A DNA stretch of 64,000 bases from Sclerodactyla briareus (taxonomy: Eukaryota > Echinodermata > Holothuroidea > Dendrochirotida > Sclerodactylidae), in assembly GCA_026419785.1 (NCBI GenBank), contig JAODTK010001333.1, positions 992,001 through 1,056,000 of the forward strand, in the 5' to 3' direction. The translations under genes and the position numbers were made by a program. Within the stretch, counting starts at the first letter, position 1, and every line of letters begins with the position of its first letter. Positions 24,515 to 37,690 of the stretch are shown piece by piece. Below the pieces are notes generated by a model that worked only from the letters and a program-made list of their open reading frames with translations, was not told where the DNA came from and did no database searches.

Positions 24515-25930
24515 TTCCAACTTTTTGTTTATCCTGACGAAGTAGAGGAATTATGCAGTCATGCCAGTAGGTCTGTGGATTTGTGTGTTATGTGTAAGAC
24601 GCCTGGCTTGTAAACGCAATGACTCGACCCCACCTGGATTGGGATGAAGTATACTTGGTTCTGTGTTCCCCATGATGAGTAATGAACCCTCGTGTTCTTG
24701 GGGGTCAGGTTAGAGGTCATACGAGTTCACAGAGGTAAAAGTCTGAAAAAACCTTGTGTGAACATGATGGTAAGACTGGTTGGTCTGAGTCGGGTTCAAA
24801 TTGGTGTGTAGCTTCTTTATGGGGAGTACAGGTACCATGTTATTTTTGTTTATTTAAGGGGGTTGTTTTTGTCATGTTCCGTGCATTTTGGTCGAAAATA
24901 GAACATTTGGTAAAAGTCAGTAACCCTGGGACAATTTTGACCTTGTAAACACAAAAGCTCGACCCCACCTGAATGGATGAAGCTCAAACTGTATGTGTGT
25001 TCCCCATATGAGTACATGGACCATATCATTTGTGGTCAGGTCAGTGTTCATCTGTGGTCACCAGAGTTCCGGTCTGATAACCTTGTTGAACACGATAAGT
25101 CCTGAACGTTTGGTCTGATCAGGGTGAGGTTTCGTGTGTAGCTTTCCTATGGGAGTACAGAACCCTGTTGTTTTTCGTACAGGTCGGGGTACATTTTGGT
25201 CGAAAATACAAAATTTGTGATAAGTCCAATATTTTGGCCAAGTTATACTTGTAAACAGGATCACCGACCCCACCTTGAGGGATGAACTTCATACTTTGTA
25301 TGTGTTTTTCTCCCCATGATATGCATGAACCCCATTGTTTTTGGTGTCGTCAGAGATCATCTGTGGCCACCAGAGGTTAAAGTCTGATAACCTTGTGAAA
25401 CTAGAAGTTCCTAAGGTTGTTCTGATCGGGTGTAAATTTCGTGTGTAGCTTTCTTATGGGAAGTACAGAACCGTTGTTTTTGGTATAGCCTCTGGTTAAT
25501 TTTGGTCGAAAATAGACATTTGTGATAATTTCATCTTTTGGCCATTTATTGCTCTTGAACATGTAACTCGACCCCAACCTGAATGGATGTAAGCTCATAC
25601 TTGGTATGTGGTGTTTCTGCATAATGAGTAGATGAAACCTGTTGTTTTTTGTTTATTCGGAGTGAATTTTAATCCAAATTGAAATTGTTGAATAGTCGAT
25701 ATTTTGGCCCAAGTTTGGCTTGTAAACATGTATCTCAACTTCACTTGGATTGACGAGGCCCCTACCTGGTATGTGTGTTCCCCACAATGAGTACAATGAG
25801 CCCTTTTTTTTAATGGAGTCAGGTCAAGGTCAAGAGAGACTGAGGTCACCATAGGTCAAAGTCTGACAATCTCGAAATTCAGTGTGTAGCTTTTTCTTAT
25901 CAAGAGGTATAGGAACCCTATTGGTTGGTT
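24515..25930 (+). repeat. Tandem array, about 310-bp unit (family 1, second locus)
   Basis: Units start with the CTCGACCCCACCTG block at about 24,624, 24,958, 25,264, 25,568 and 25,737 (spacings near 334, 306, 304 and 169). Each holds a TTCCCCAT-ATGAGTA block, a GTCAGGTCA block, CTGATAACCTTGT and a GTGTGTAGCTTTC block. Copies vary by many one-base gaps. The last unit is shortened. Same family, orientation and 5' head as 5,255-6,300. Confidence 0.8.
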
Positions 25931-27099
25931 GGGATAATGTAAAATCTGTCCGATGTATTTTTGCTCATAATGACTGCTTGCAATCTCCCATTTGTCCTTG
26001 TGTCAGCGATAGGATGTCAGAAGTGTCAGGACAACCTTTTGGCTTTCTGGTTTAAATATATATTGGATGAACTTCAGGACATCCCCGAAATAATACTTAG
26101 AACCGACATACCACAATACATATATCAATGTGTAATTTGCACGAAGAATACCTACAATACAATGATTCTGAGCTAAAATATATACCTGAATAAGCTACCA
26201 ATCACTATACCTGTATACCAACGGAATTACCCATGCACACAATACACGTGGCCCTTCCATGCATACGCATCCGCTCATAATGAACGCATACTTTCTCAAA
26301 CAGATTAGTGGTAAATTCTGCTCCGTTCCAGGAATAATTGGACTGAATCTCTCGAACTCCCAAAATCAGATGAACTTCGTTCAACCAATATACTGATAGA
26401 GAAATAACCTTTTAACATAAATGAGGTAGGGCGGGACTTAGCCCTACTTTATATGCTGGAATCATCAGTCATTACGGAAAGCCAGTCTACAATATGTAAT
26501 GGGGGCGGGGGGCGATGTTTATCGTTCTGCTGCACGATCTTTTTAATTTTGAGGACGAAGAGGGGGGGGGGGATATGTGGTAATATATGTCATAACGATA
26601 GAGAACTACCACAATACCCTCCGTCAATCGAATGTGCCGTAACACCATAACTTAAATGACGAAATACAAAAGCGGAAACCTCGTGCGATCATCTAGAATA
26701 AATATAAAAAAATATGTGGTGTTAACAAACCACCCCTAACAACACCTAGACTTATTCTATCACACCACTCCGGAAATCAATCGTAAGCTCGAAACAACAT
26801 CGCGGCCGGTTCCGCATCTCGCTCCCCCCGGCAGCCGTAGCCCGTTGTTCGCCTCACATCACTTTGATTCCTCATATGCGCAGATGAAGTGGGCCTGTTA
26901 TTCAATCCGGAGTTAGCTAAAGAAACGTGGAACTTCGTGCTGCTTCATCAGTATCTTTGCACGCTGTTGATCTTTGTAGGGGGACTATGGGACTGTGTAA
27001 TCGGCCACTAAGAACGAAACTACTGTTATAGAACAATTTGAATTTTCTCTCTAGTAGACTATATTCCTATTTAGATTCCGTGAGCATTATAATGGACTC
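25931..27099. other. Unassigned
   Basis: AT-rich, with a short G run at 26,562-26,572. No gene seen. Confidence 0.35.
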
Positions 27100-29310
27100 G
27101 TACGCTAAATGTTGATCAAATCTGTCTTCAGTCGTAACTTCTCCTTTCGAACGAAATATGTCTGTGCTCTCTACATGTCTCTCATCTCACTGTTCGTGCG
27201 TTCACCTCTCTTTGAGAATTCATTCTCTTTGTGGTGGGCGTATTTTTTTCCTCCCTCTCTTACTGCTGAGATTTGCTTCCTTTTAGACTTCAATGCTGAC
27301 AATCCTGACTGGCTCTCTCGCTCACGTTCTACCCAGGAGACTGGGGGCTAAGCTGTTGGCAGACAGACAGAAGCTTGTCTCCATTCTCCACCATCTCCAA
27401 CCTTGAACAACTTATCTTTGACCCTACCCTGGTGCACGAGACCTTGATGAGAATGTACACATACATTGAATCTGTTTCTGACTTTTTACTCTCCAATCTA
27501 CCAAACTCTTCTAGTCCTCTCAACCCTAAGTCAGTCAGACCACTGTCTGATCCCTCTGACTTATGCTAGTCCCCAATCTTCTTCTTCTACGACAAGACTT
27601 ACTGGTATTCTCTCATGGAATTTCTACACCTTCCTCCCTGAACATCCTGCTTTCGTAATGACCCCAATCAAATTGCTGGATACATCTCAGAACGGATCTG
27701 TGGGTCAAGAAGCTTTTTCCCTCTCTCCTCAAACCAGGAAGCTCCATCTCCCCAAGTGGTTCTCAGCAGAATGTCAGCCAGCAGTTCAACAGAAGAACCA
27801 TTCATTCAATACTTTGTTGGCTCCTAAATCCCCTGATACTAGAGCAGCCTATGTTCCGGCATGGAACCAGTACTCCCGGGTCATCAACCAATTCTTCTGA
27901 ACAATCCTTGGGACATGTACATTATAAATCTGCAACTCTCACTTCACTCTCCCTGGTCCTGGGGGAAGTCTGTCACCTCTAACTCCTGTCATTCATCATT
28001 TCCTACTCTGCGAATCCGTTAGCGGACCCACAGCCGAGCTTCAATTTCGCTGAGATGTTTTGCTTTCCACTCTTCTACTCTATGATGGGTGTAAATCCCA
28101 TGGAGCGTATCCACTGAGTGATATCTCCATGCCTCCTGCCAAATTCTCAGTTCGCAGAGTACGTAAAGTTCTCCACAATCTGCATTCTAGCGATTCCAGT
28201 GGACCTGACACGATTCCTGCCATCGTTCTTGAGCACTGTACTCGTGAACGTGCTCCCATCCTCAACTAGCTTATCAAACTGACCTACTCTTCTGGCATTT
28301 TCCTCTTCCAGAAGCTAGCCCATGTTATTCCTGTCTCCAAGAAAGATGACAAGTCCATTCCACTACCGTCCAAAAGCATTCACTTCTCTTCTGCTTTCCG
28401 ACCATCAGTATGGTTTTTGCAAAGCGAGGTCAACTGGTGACCTCCTGGCTTATGCCACTTATATCTGGATTCAACTTTCTTAGACCTATCTGGTGAGAGT
28501 CGGGTACTCGCTCTCGACATTTCTAAAGCCTTTTATCGTGTCTGGTATCGTGGACTCATTGCCAAACTTCCTCAATTGGTCTCCACCCTTCTCTGATCTG
28601 TTTGACGCTGACTTTCTCTCTGATTGGTTTATCGCTGTTCGTGTCGATGGATTTACATCCTCAGTTCATAGCAACAGTGCAGGAGTGCCACAAATATCTG
28701 TCATCCCCCCCCTCGCCAACTTTGTTTCTTCTCTTCATCAATGACCTTCTCATGCCTTCTCCTGCCCAGTGTCTCTTAAACTGATGACACTAGCCTGTCA
28801 ACTGGTTTCAATCACCCTTCTAATTACCTCACAAAGCGCAAGCAAACTGCTGACCCTCTCAGCCGAAACCTCTCCATTGCAACCCAGTGGCGGTTGTGAG
28901 AATCGGTTAGTTCAATCCCCAGGAAGGACTTTTTAAGGTTCGGCCTGAGATTCTCTACTCTATTCTTCTTCTGACTTTCTGTCTCGCTGGAACTCCTGCA
29001 TATTGCAGATATTGCCAAGCGTGTCGCCCAGAAACTTTCCCACTCTCGGAACTACTTCAGATTCATTCGAGATGACTCTTTGACTTCTTCTCTGCAAAGT
29101 CTTGTGCACCGTAGATGTGTCGCAGCTCTCTCCTTTCTCTATCGCTACATCTTTGGTTATTGTTCCTCCGAGGTGAGCTCTGTTATGCCCCCACCCTTCC
29201 TTCCATTCAGGGTGACTCGGCTGGCGAGCAGTATGCACCGATATACTGTTTGCATCCCTGCAGCCCGCTCTGTGTCTCATTCTTCCTTATTACAAGTCAA
29301 CTGCAATGTG
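27100..29310 (+). mobile_element. Non-LTR retrotransposon (CR1/Jockey-like LINE), truncated and broken
   Basis: Remnant of ORF2. Endonuclease part: LDFNADNPDW (about 27,287-27,316; the GDFN-H motif with G lost) and NLEQLIFDPT. Linker: LHLPKWFSAECQPAVQQKNH then TRAAYVPAWNQ (27,740-27,880). RT: VRKVLHNLHSSDSSGPDTIP (28,160-28,220), HQYGFCKARSTGDLLAY (28,405-28,455), LALDISKAF (about 28,508-28,535), RVDGFTSSVHSNSAGVPQ (about 28,643-28,697) and LLFINDLL (about 28,730-28,753). The catalytic YADD reads TDD after a stop (28,777-28,788), so it cannot work. The C-terminal region has ALSFLYRYIFGYCSSE (about 29,130-29,178). Numerous frameshifts; the 5' end (ORF1 and most of the endonuclease) is missing and no poly-A tail is evident. 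Confidence 0.85.
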
Positions 29311-29601
29311 AGTAATAATTGGGGCCCAACTGGAAAAATAGAGATACCCCCCTTGAGAAATGTACACCAAATGAAAGCTTGCCCTGACCTCTTACAAATT
29401 TTACACAAGTTTCCATGTCAGTGGGGGTATAGTTTTTTAGACTTTCTCGTCTGCGCTCACGTACGTTTTACATTTATGAAGTCATGCCTCATCCCCATTA
29501 AAACCTAAGCGAGCCTGACCTGAAACTGAACGTACCTCCATTAATTGTCTCAACCGTTCTCCGTATATCCCAGGGGTTTTGGAGTTCGAAGGGATAATTG
29601 T

Positions 29602-29695
29602 GTACGTTGTTTCATAGAACTCATACTCATTTCGACAGAGCTATTTCAATTCCAGAATTACGCGATGTCATTCTGCTGTCCGACTTTACCCCACC
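29602..29695 (+). repeat. 94-bp direct repeat, copy 1
   Basis: GTACGTTGTTTCATAGAACT through ACTTTACCCCACC. Nearly identical to 30,096-30,189 (one substitution seen, G to A), same length with no gaps. A third, partial match of the sequence just upstream of copy 2 (CTCGTCTGCGCTCAC) lies at about 29,445. Confidence 0.9.
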
Positions 29696-29855
29696 TTTAC
29701 ACCCACTCATTATAGGAGTAAATTCTTGAGTCGAAAGTCCGAGTATTCCCCCTGAAAACGGGTAACGCCCTATGATGTCGACCGAGAGTGGAGCATATTA
29801 GAGAGCTAGCTTGGGCCTAGATCGTTGGGGGCATTTAAACACCATGGGTAGAATC

Positions 29856-30023
29856 TTACACTCTAAGAACACTATGGTCAAAATTAACCATTCCATTGGT
29901 TAACTAAGCACCGAACCATAAATGGTCAGACAGAAACATAGTTCAGTCAAATTTTGACCATATATGGTTCGGTGCATAGTTAACCAATGGATGGTCAATT
30001 TTGACCATAGTGTTTTAGTGTAA
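29856..30023. mobile_element. Palindromic MITE
   Basis: 168-bp near-perfect palindrome. The left end TTACACTCTAAGAACACTAT then GGTCAAAATT is matched by the right end AATTTTGACCATAGTGTTTT then AGTGTAA. Inner blocks (CCATTGGTTAACTA-GCACCG, AACCATA-ATGGTC) also pair. It is flanked by ATC on both sides, a possible 3-bp target duplication. No coding capacity; superfamily not assigned. It sits between the two 94-bp direct repeats. Confidence 0.8.
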
Positions 30024-30095
30024 ATCATTCGGTCACGAATCGGGAGCCAATGGAGCTCAATCATAACAGACTTCCTCGTCTGCGCTCACCTGTTC

Positions 30096-30189
30096 GTACG
30101 TTGTTTCATAAAACTCATACTCATTTCGACAGAGCTATTTCAATTCCAGAATTACGCGATGTCATTCTGCTGTCCGACTTTACCCCACC
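30096..30189 (+). repeat. 94-bp direct repeat, copy 2
   Basis: Second copy, 494 bp downstream. Its extended frame (30,050-30,274) reads THTHFDRAISIPELRDVILL then SDFTPPTRKPLAFF. It looks peptide-like but is unassigned. Confidence 0.9.
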
Positions 30190-33100
30190 CACGCGCAAAC
30201 CACTGGCTTTCTTTCGCTCATCTCTCGAACAGGAAAACAGACCTACTGGCCTTGGATTTCTCATATATTGTTGAAAAACAAAACCGCTAATCGAAATTTT
30301 TACGCGGAGATTTAGTGGCCGTGCCAATATATAGGATAATTTGATGGTCAATTCGAAGGAAATTAATACGCCCAATCATTTTTAATAGATGATAATAAAT
30401 CGCCCCGAGATGGGGTTTTTATGCTCGTCATTTGCGATATACACCCATTATTATTTCGCTCCGCAAAACTGCGAATTGTTTACTAAGGCAACCATTACGA
30501 TCTGCAGTTGTGTTTCCCTCCTTTTCGCACAATCATGTGGTAGACGAACGCGTTCTCTCAATCAAGTGATATTCTGGATCTTCTTGATTGGTATCATGGC
30601 ATGTGTAGTTTTTCAAACAGGTACAACGACTATTTATTGTTCAGCTTGAAGCTACATAATATGTGGCTAATTTTCATGCAATGTTGTAACATTGATAGAC
30701 CTTACAGTCGCGTCTTGCATTATAATGTGAAGTGTCTGATGGGAGACCAGCACCCCATTGACTTTGGTTCTATAACGATATTTTTCGTGATGGGTCAATT
30801 GAGACATTTTCTCCCCCATATCCTATATCGTCTAGTACAGCTTGGGGCGTGGTCCCCCTCCCCCCCCCCCCCCCCCCTCCCCCTCTCCCCCCCCCCCCCC
30901 CCCCCCACAACACACACACCTCGGTGCCGTCTCCCTCATTCACACTGTGTAGGAGATGTACGCACGTTTATTTTCTTGCGGACATCTCGTGTTCCTTTGT
31001 TTGAGGCTTTGATTCCATCTGGGCTGCTGTTCATACCCGCCTCTGTCTATTGCCACTGTCCAGTTTGTGTGTTGTGTGTTCGTCTCTCAGCGACTTTACG
31101 TGTTACGTGTTATTCTTCTTTTGTCTCCTTTTTTTTTGGTATATGTACTTTCTGTTAACCCTGGTGGGGGGGGGGGTTATTTGTAGTAATCGCAATCTAT
31201 GTTATCTATGAATTATTCTAGTTGGCATGGTCATTTTGAGGAGGGCTTCCCGCTTCTGTTTCTGATGAGGCTTCCCGTTTCTTGTTTTTTGTGTAGTTTT
31301 CATATATACCTTATCTGCGTTTTTCTAGGAGCAAAAGTGGCGTTTTATTTGGTATTTATTGGTTCACATTGGGCATGGGAGTTCGTTTTCTGCGTCAGTT
31401 GTTAGATGTGTGGATTACCACGTTTCGAGGCTCGGCTTCAAGGTGTGATAGAGAAGAGAAGGATGAGTTGTTCAGTGAGTGAGTGCAGTTAGTTCAGTGC
31501 AAGGTTCTCGCAATTGGATGCGGGACCTGTGGGGTGGTGGGGTAGAGTGGAGACATATAGGGGGGGTCGTCAGTAGGAAGACACCCGAACACAAAGTAGA
31601 ATCTGAGAACCCCATTCAGTGTGCTAGCATTAGAGGATGCTGAATGGGTACAGGTGTAGGGTGATTTCAAGTGATTGCGAAGACGAAGAAGGCAACCCGG
31701 GGAGGCGGGGAAGGGGCATTAGGACTGCGACCAAACCAGCAAGAGGGGCAAGTTTGCTCTGATAGGTTTCTCCAATCGTTCGGTATGTTGTCGTTGAGTT
31801 CTGTATGGCCGATAGGCTCCATGCATGAGTTTTTGTGTGTTTGTCCGTTTGTTTTGTCCTGTCAGGGCTAAGTTGAAGGACTATCAGTCAGAGGGTCAAC
31901 AAGATTGTATAGCACGAAGTAGGTACAATTAACCTTCAGAGTGATACCCAGAGCGTCTTGAAATCTCATATTGAATAGTTCTTCGCCCGGAAGTCGCTCC
32001 CTATTTTAAAAATCTCCCGATGGTTTGATGGTCGTTTCGTAACTGTACGTCACAGATAGAACCCTTGTAGGTATGATAATGGGATTAGAGCCTGTGGCGC
32101 CAATGAAGGGTATTTCAGTTTGTGATATTTCGTCGTCGTTGTTTTAGGAAGGGAGTAATTGCTTTGATGGTCCACCTTCGATAGGCTATTTTGGTGCTAC
32201 TCTCCTGACGAGTTGGTTACCTTTCTCGTGTTTTGGGGTATCACCTAGACGCGTGGGTGATGTCTCGAGTGTCCTGCTGACCTCTCGTTAGTGGATCACC
32301 CTTTTCACGGTGGGACAGTCTGTGAGTAGTACAGGCAATAGTCATGTTACGCGGAACGAATAGGTTTCCTCCTCTTGCCTGCTCCGTGCTGATTTTACAA
32401 AGTGGTGATGACTACTGTAACGCGCTTCAAATTTTGGTGCAGGGGCATAATCCTGATCTAGTTTCGTTTACACGGTCTTCGTTTTCGATTTTTTCCTTGC
32501 TTTCTAGAAGGCATCTGATATTTTTGCCTCATAATCGTATTACGTAACGAAGCCTTCGAAAACGTCTGATTTGATCTTCAAGAATAGTAGGGGTATTCTT
32601 ACGGCCTGGATATCGTTAAACTGCTATAAGTTTTAAAGGCGGTATGGTGAGGATTCCTTCCGAACAATCAAAACTATATGCGATGTTGAGCCGGACATCT
32701 TCTGTATGCTTACATATTATTAGCACATTCAGAAACCGCTACGCTTACCCTACCTTTCAACATAATCATGATTTAAGGATGATCGTCCACTGCCCCGCTT
32801 CCATTAAATCTTCCCACATCATTCATATTATGAGTTGATCTGGATATCAAATACAGCAGGAAAGTATCTGATATCCTATGGGTAAAGTTGCTCAACAAAC
32901 ATTATTTCCTGTGCTATGGATGGTCGGTAGCGTATCCTTTAAAAAAAAAAAAGGAAAGCCTATTCGCAATTTCGCTTCTCTTTATAGGCCTTCCTTCCAT
33001 CTTATTGATGTTCTATCCACCTCAACTGGCAGTAGGATCGTTTTATTCTAATCCCACACTATTGAAATACTAGATCAAATACAGTTTAAAAAATGGCACC

Positions 33101-36100
33101 AATTTGAAGATTTGAGGAACACTAACTCTCTTTTCGGATTAATAACTCGAATTGAAGGATCAGGGAAGTTCACGCCGGCACGATAAAAGCACAAATAAGT
33201 TATTGACTCATTGAGAAACCATCAGAGATTGCTCGAGAGACCGATCTGTGGAACAGTTTTTAATTAACACGCATAGATTTTGAATTTGTTTGTTTCCTCC
33301 ATATTTAGGCCGTCATACAGTTCGTTATGGAGCGTTTAGGCATCGCTCGCTCAAGGACGTCATTTCGGTAATATAGTGTTTTGTTGTTTGCGTTGCTTCA
33401 CACGTCCGTTGTTTGTCCTCCACAGGCGTCTTGGTGTACTTTTAATTAAAGCCAATAACGTGTAGTGAGATTGTTTTACTGTGAACGCATGACAGAAAAC
33501 GGTGAGTTTGTCATACACATGTACGTCATCTACTAAGTAACTTAGCAGTGGTATCACATGAATTTCCATAGGAAAGTTACGGAATTCGTTCATGTTATAC
33601 TCACGTCATACACACGTACGGTCGTTTCTATCATCTGTTTCCGTCTCTCTGTTGTGGTCGTCCTATCGTTATCGTCTTTCCGAATGTCGGTCATGTCTCG
33701 AACTTTCCTTCCTTTTATGCGTTGTTTCTGAAGTTAGTTCGATTGCAGAATGTGGGCCCATCTGAAGCATTTTTCTGTTGTTCAACTCTATGGCATTTGT
33801 CCTCGTTTCGTTCACCTGTTGAGACCGCCATATTTGCTCATCTGTCTTTGTATGACACTAAGTTCTCCTAATATCTTCCTATAGAGCCACAATCTCAAAC
33901 ACCAAATGCTTCCATGCATTCGCCGCCCTCTTTTTTTATGGTTCCCAAGTCTCTGGGAGCTTATAGCGGATTGAGAGCATCTCAACCATTCTTATCCTCG
34001 TTTGCAAGCGTTATGTTCTCACTGGTCAGCACATCTTTAAGCTTTCAGAAAAATCGCCTGTTTGCTTTCTTCTTCCTGACCTGATCTCTGCTCGTCATCA
34101 CAACATGATTTTTTTCCTTCCTCGTGTTCGTTCTTAGTCCTAGGTTATTTCTTTAACTTCATTCACTGTTCTTTGTCAGTGTTGATTCATCTCATTCAAT
34201 TTAAGAGTTGTGTATGTTCTGCATAACGTAGGTTGTTCCCGTCCCTTCCATCGACTATGACCCATTCACATCCCGCTTTTCTTTGGGGATGTTGTCCGTG
34301 TACAGCTTGCACAACTTCTTGTCTAACCACACTTTTAAGATGAAGACATCAGACTACTCCTCCGCTGCGTTAACTGATTGCTGTTGGCTCCCATTTTACA
34401 TTGTCCGTATCAACCGACGATCATTCTCAACCATTCCCAGATTCTAGGTGAGTCCATGAATCTTCATGTTACACTCTTGCCTAACCTGATTGTTCCCTGG
34501 TGGAAACACAAGGCTGGGTCCAGTCTTCCCACATTATCTACCCAGTTTCGCCTCTGACGTCCACGTTTGCGGTCCTCACGACTGTGCCCTGTAGGATCTA
34601 ATTAGTCCATAATGTCTTTATGGTATCCCTAATCGATAGCCTTTTCATGTCAAAAAGTCGAATGTGCAGTTCTCGCCCACTCTCCAAATACTCATCTAGG
34701 ATGATCGTATTTGCCCTCTCCTGGTTCCCATTCCAGGTCTAAAAACACTCATTGGATGTACACCTATTTCTTATTCAATGGTCCCTTGTATTTAGGCGTA
34801 GATGTGCCCATATTGTATTTCTGTGACATTACTCATCGGGCCTATTCTGAATAGTTCCCTGCACATACAATAGCCATTGCTCTTCTTTGGGATAAATGAT
34901 GAACTGAGAGTGCCTGAGGTCTCGAGATCGCATTTGCGGGGTGGGACATCTCCATTCGAACAATTCCCCGTGCCTCCAGTACACTCAGGCTCTTTAAATC
35001 ACTCTTCAAATTCTCCGCTCTTTCTTTACTTCCTTCGGCGAATGATATCTAGTCTTTGAAAGTTCTCCCTTTTTGTGTTGTAGTATTAGGCTGTGGATGT
35101 ATTCCCGCCCATCTCTTGTTGATGCGCATTTCCGAAGCAAGTCCCATCATGTGATTCAACATCTGCCGTTGTTCTTTTCCTTCATGTCCTTCATAGATCT
35201 GTGAGATTTTTCCTCACTTTACCATGGCTCCTCTTTAGCCATGTCTCTTTTTCCAGTATTATTCAAATCCTCCTCATCTAGCTATTCTTGCCTCCTTGGC
35301 TCCCTTACAACTCTCTCCTGGTTTCCTTGTCTTGACGCTGGTACTCCTCTTTGGACCTCTTATTCCCCCTCTATCATTTATCAGGTCTAGTTTGGTCCCT
35401 CGGTATCCATTTATTCCACATTTATGTCCTTTTGTCTCCGTAGCATCTTTTAGGCTATGGAACATGATGTCTCTTAGTCATCAAATATTTGGATTTTGTG
35501 AGTTAGCTCCTTTGACATATCTCTGTTCAATATTCGCTAACATTCTCGGCTGTTGTTGATCACTTTTGCAAAGACCCCACATTTGAATTCGGGCAGCCTT
35601 TTTCTTTTATAGATACAAGCGAGTAAATTCCGCATCCCCAAGCCACCTCCCCACCCGCCTCTCCCTCTTGTAAAGAAAGAAACGTTCCCATTCGCAAATG
35701 GAGCTCAGCTCAAAACACGTAAACGAGCTGAAACGCTCCTCACACCTGTCCCGTGTCATTTGCACCTCGTAATAACGTCAATGCATGGCTTCCTTGAACT
35801 GACCAGCCCCCACACCCCCTTTTTCATCGATCCATCATCCGGTGACGTTCGAAAAAACTAATTTTCCCTTTGTTGACCTATGCGAATCGATACCTAGAGT
35901 GTTTTTACATCAGGTCTGCATTGCCATTTGGGGGAAAAATGGCCTGCTTGTATCGCAAGCGTGGATGTTTTTTTAATCAACTGCGATAGATGCCCTAAGA
36001 CAATTTTATTGGCCGTTGGTGTTGATCGAAGTGAGTAGTCAAGTGTTTGCTCAATTTTTGGCGTGAATAATAATTGGAATTGAAGTAGGCGCAGGAGTTG

Positions 36101-36296
36101 CCTAGTACGTAACGGAGGAGGGGAAAATCTAATCCCGTCCTGAGATATGTGAGAATTTTTGTTGTGGAAGGTTCCAGTCATGGAAAAGTAACATGTATGG
36201 GAAATTATTTTGTCAGTTGTATTCCTCGTTAACCATGATTTTCCAGTAAGAGCACTTGGGATTTTTTTTTTGTGTCACTCTTATAGGAAATATGTC
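30190..36296. other. Unassigned, CT-rich in its second half
   Basis: Poly-C tract at 30,851-30,906. The longest frame (30,601-31,158) gets its length from low-complexity proline codons and is not supported. 33.6-35.6 kb is CT-rich on the plus strand without coding signal or recognisable transposon motifs. Confidence 0.35.
30851..30906. repeat. Poly-C tract
   Basis: About 55 nt almost entirely C with a few T, followed by ACACACAC. G-quadruplex potential on the minus strand. Confidence 0.9.
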
Positions 36297-36356
36297 AGTT
36301 ATGTATGTATGTATGTAGTATGTATGTATGTATGTATGTTTATGTATGTCTTATGT
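36297..36356. repeat. (TATG)n microsatellite
   Basis: About 14 ATGT/TATG units with one dropped base. Confidence 0.9.
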
Positions 36357-37574
36357 ATTATTCTGTAATTATGTATCCAACGCGATGAATCGACAGTACG
36401 TACATCTGCCTATGGGTGATGAGCGCATATTGTATTCCTTCTCAAATCAACTCGAGAGTGGGGGCTCGATAAAAGGGTTGAATGAATGGTGCTAATATAA
36501 TCGTACAAGCACCCACAACGCCCCATCGGTTAGTCTAACAAGGGTGGTCACCCATGACTTAGCAAGGATCATGATAGCCTGTTTATCTAGCACTCATTCT
36601 TCGGACGTTACCATCCCTTCATTGGGGGTTGTAATATATTATTCATCTTTGTCCCGCGTGTTTATCGGGAATATATACAGGATTTTTCAGCTTTTCTTTG
36701 GACGGATACAGATTTTTGTAACTCTGCCGGCTACTCCCATTCGGGCTTCCACATATCGCTTGACCGTCTCGACCGTCTATGTTTTTTTTGCAAGAAATTT
36801 TGCAGCCATGGGCTAGCAGTTCCAGTGCATTTTCACATTATTTTGATATTGTTGAAAAACAAGGGGAAGAAAGAAAAAACTTTTCAAAATTAAAAAAAAC
36901 CCCCACCACCCCCCCCCCCCCCCCCCTCCCCTCCCTCACCAATTTCGAAGCGCTTTGCAAACAACATTCGTTCCGGTTCACTGCATCATTTTCCCCAAGG
37001 TGGGTTGTCTTTGCAGTGTCGATGACGAGGTACTTACTTCATTGATTGTTTCGTCGCTCTGGAACTCCCGGACTTCTCGGTTCCTGAAGATTTTTCGGTC
37101 ATTTTGCTCTCCGACGAGTTCGCTGTGGGCAGTCACCTGGACATGATTACCCCACCCCCCTCCTCCATGCTCCGAGAAAGTGGCCGGATCATGAATTTGC
37201 TGATCGTTCTTTCGTATGGGGACGTAAATGACTCGAGTAGTTGAAATCAATGGACAACCGCTTCCTCGATGGGCAACGAACAGCTACGTACCATCCGGTG
37301 TTATCTAAATCAGAGCAAGGCCTCTCGATGACCGTAATTGACGTACTTTAACCGGTAAAATTAAAAGCAAGATAATGCAATGATTGGTGGCTCTATTCCC
37401 ATACTTTGGCTTGCCATCATCACCACTCGGCAACAGCACCACATGCTCCGTTTGGCTCTCGTTGCCTGGCACTTCAGGACACGTGAAGTCTTGGTGTTTG
37501 GGTTTGATCCAATCTGAGATTAGCTGCTGCCACACCTTTATCACACTCACTAAAGTCGATATCATGCTGTAGAC
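36357..37574. other. Unassigned
   Basis: Poly-C run at 36,909-36,926. Overlapping frames on both strands at 36.95-37.6 kb, none with a family match. Confidence 0.35.
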
Positions 37575-37690
37575 TCCGGTCCCCGGACTCGACCAAGTCC
37601 GACTCAAAGACTCATGATCCCGGACCGTGACTCAGCTCAGGGACCGGACTCCCTTAAGGACTCGGACTCAGGACTCGGACTCACCTGTTT
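37575..37690 (+). repeat. GACTCG/GGACTC minisatellite, left block
   Basis: Dense irregular repeats of GACTC and GGACTC (for example GGACTCGGACTCAGGACTCG). A similar block lies at 38,808-38,900, about 1.1 kb away. Confidence 0.75.

Noticed and set aside
30601..31158. Longest open frame (185 codons)
   Set aside because: Its length comes from a poly-C tract read as Pro/Ser; no motif or splice support.
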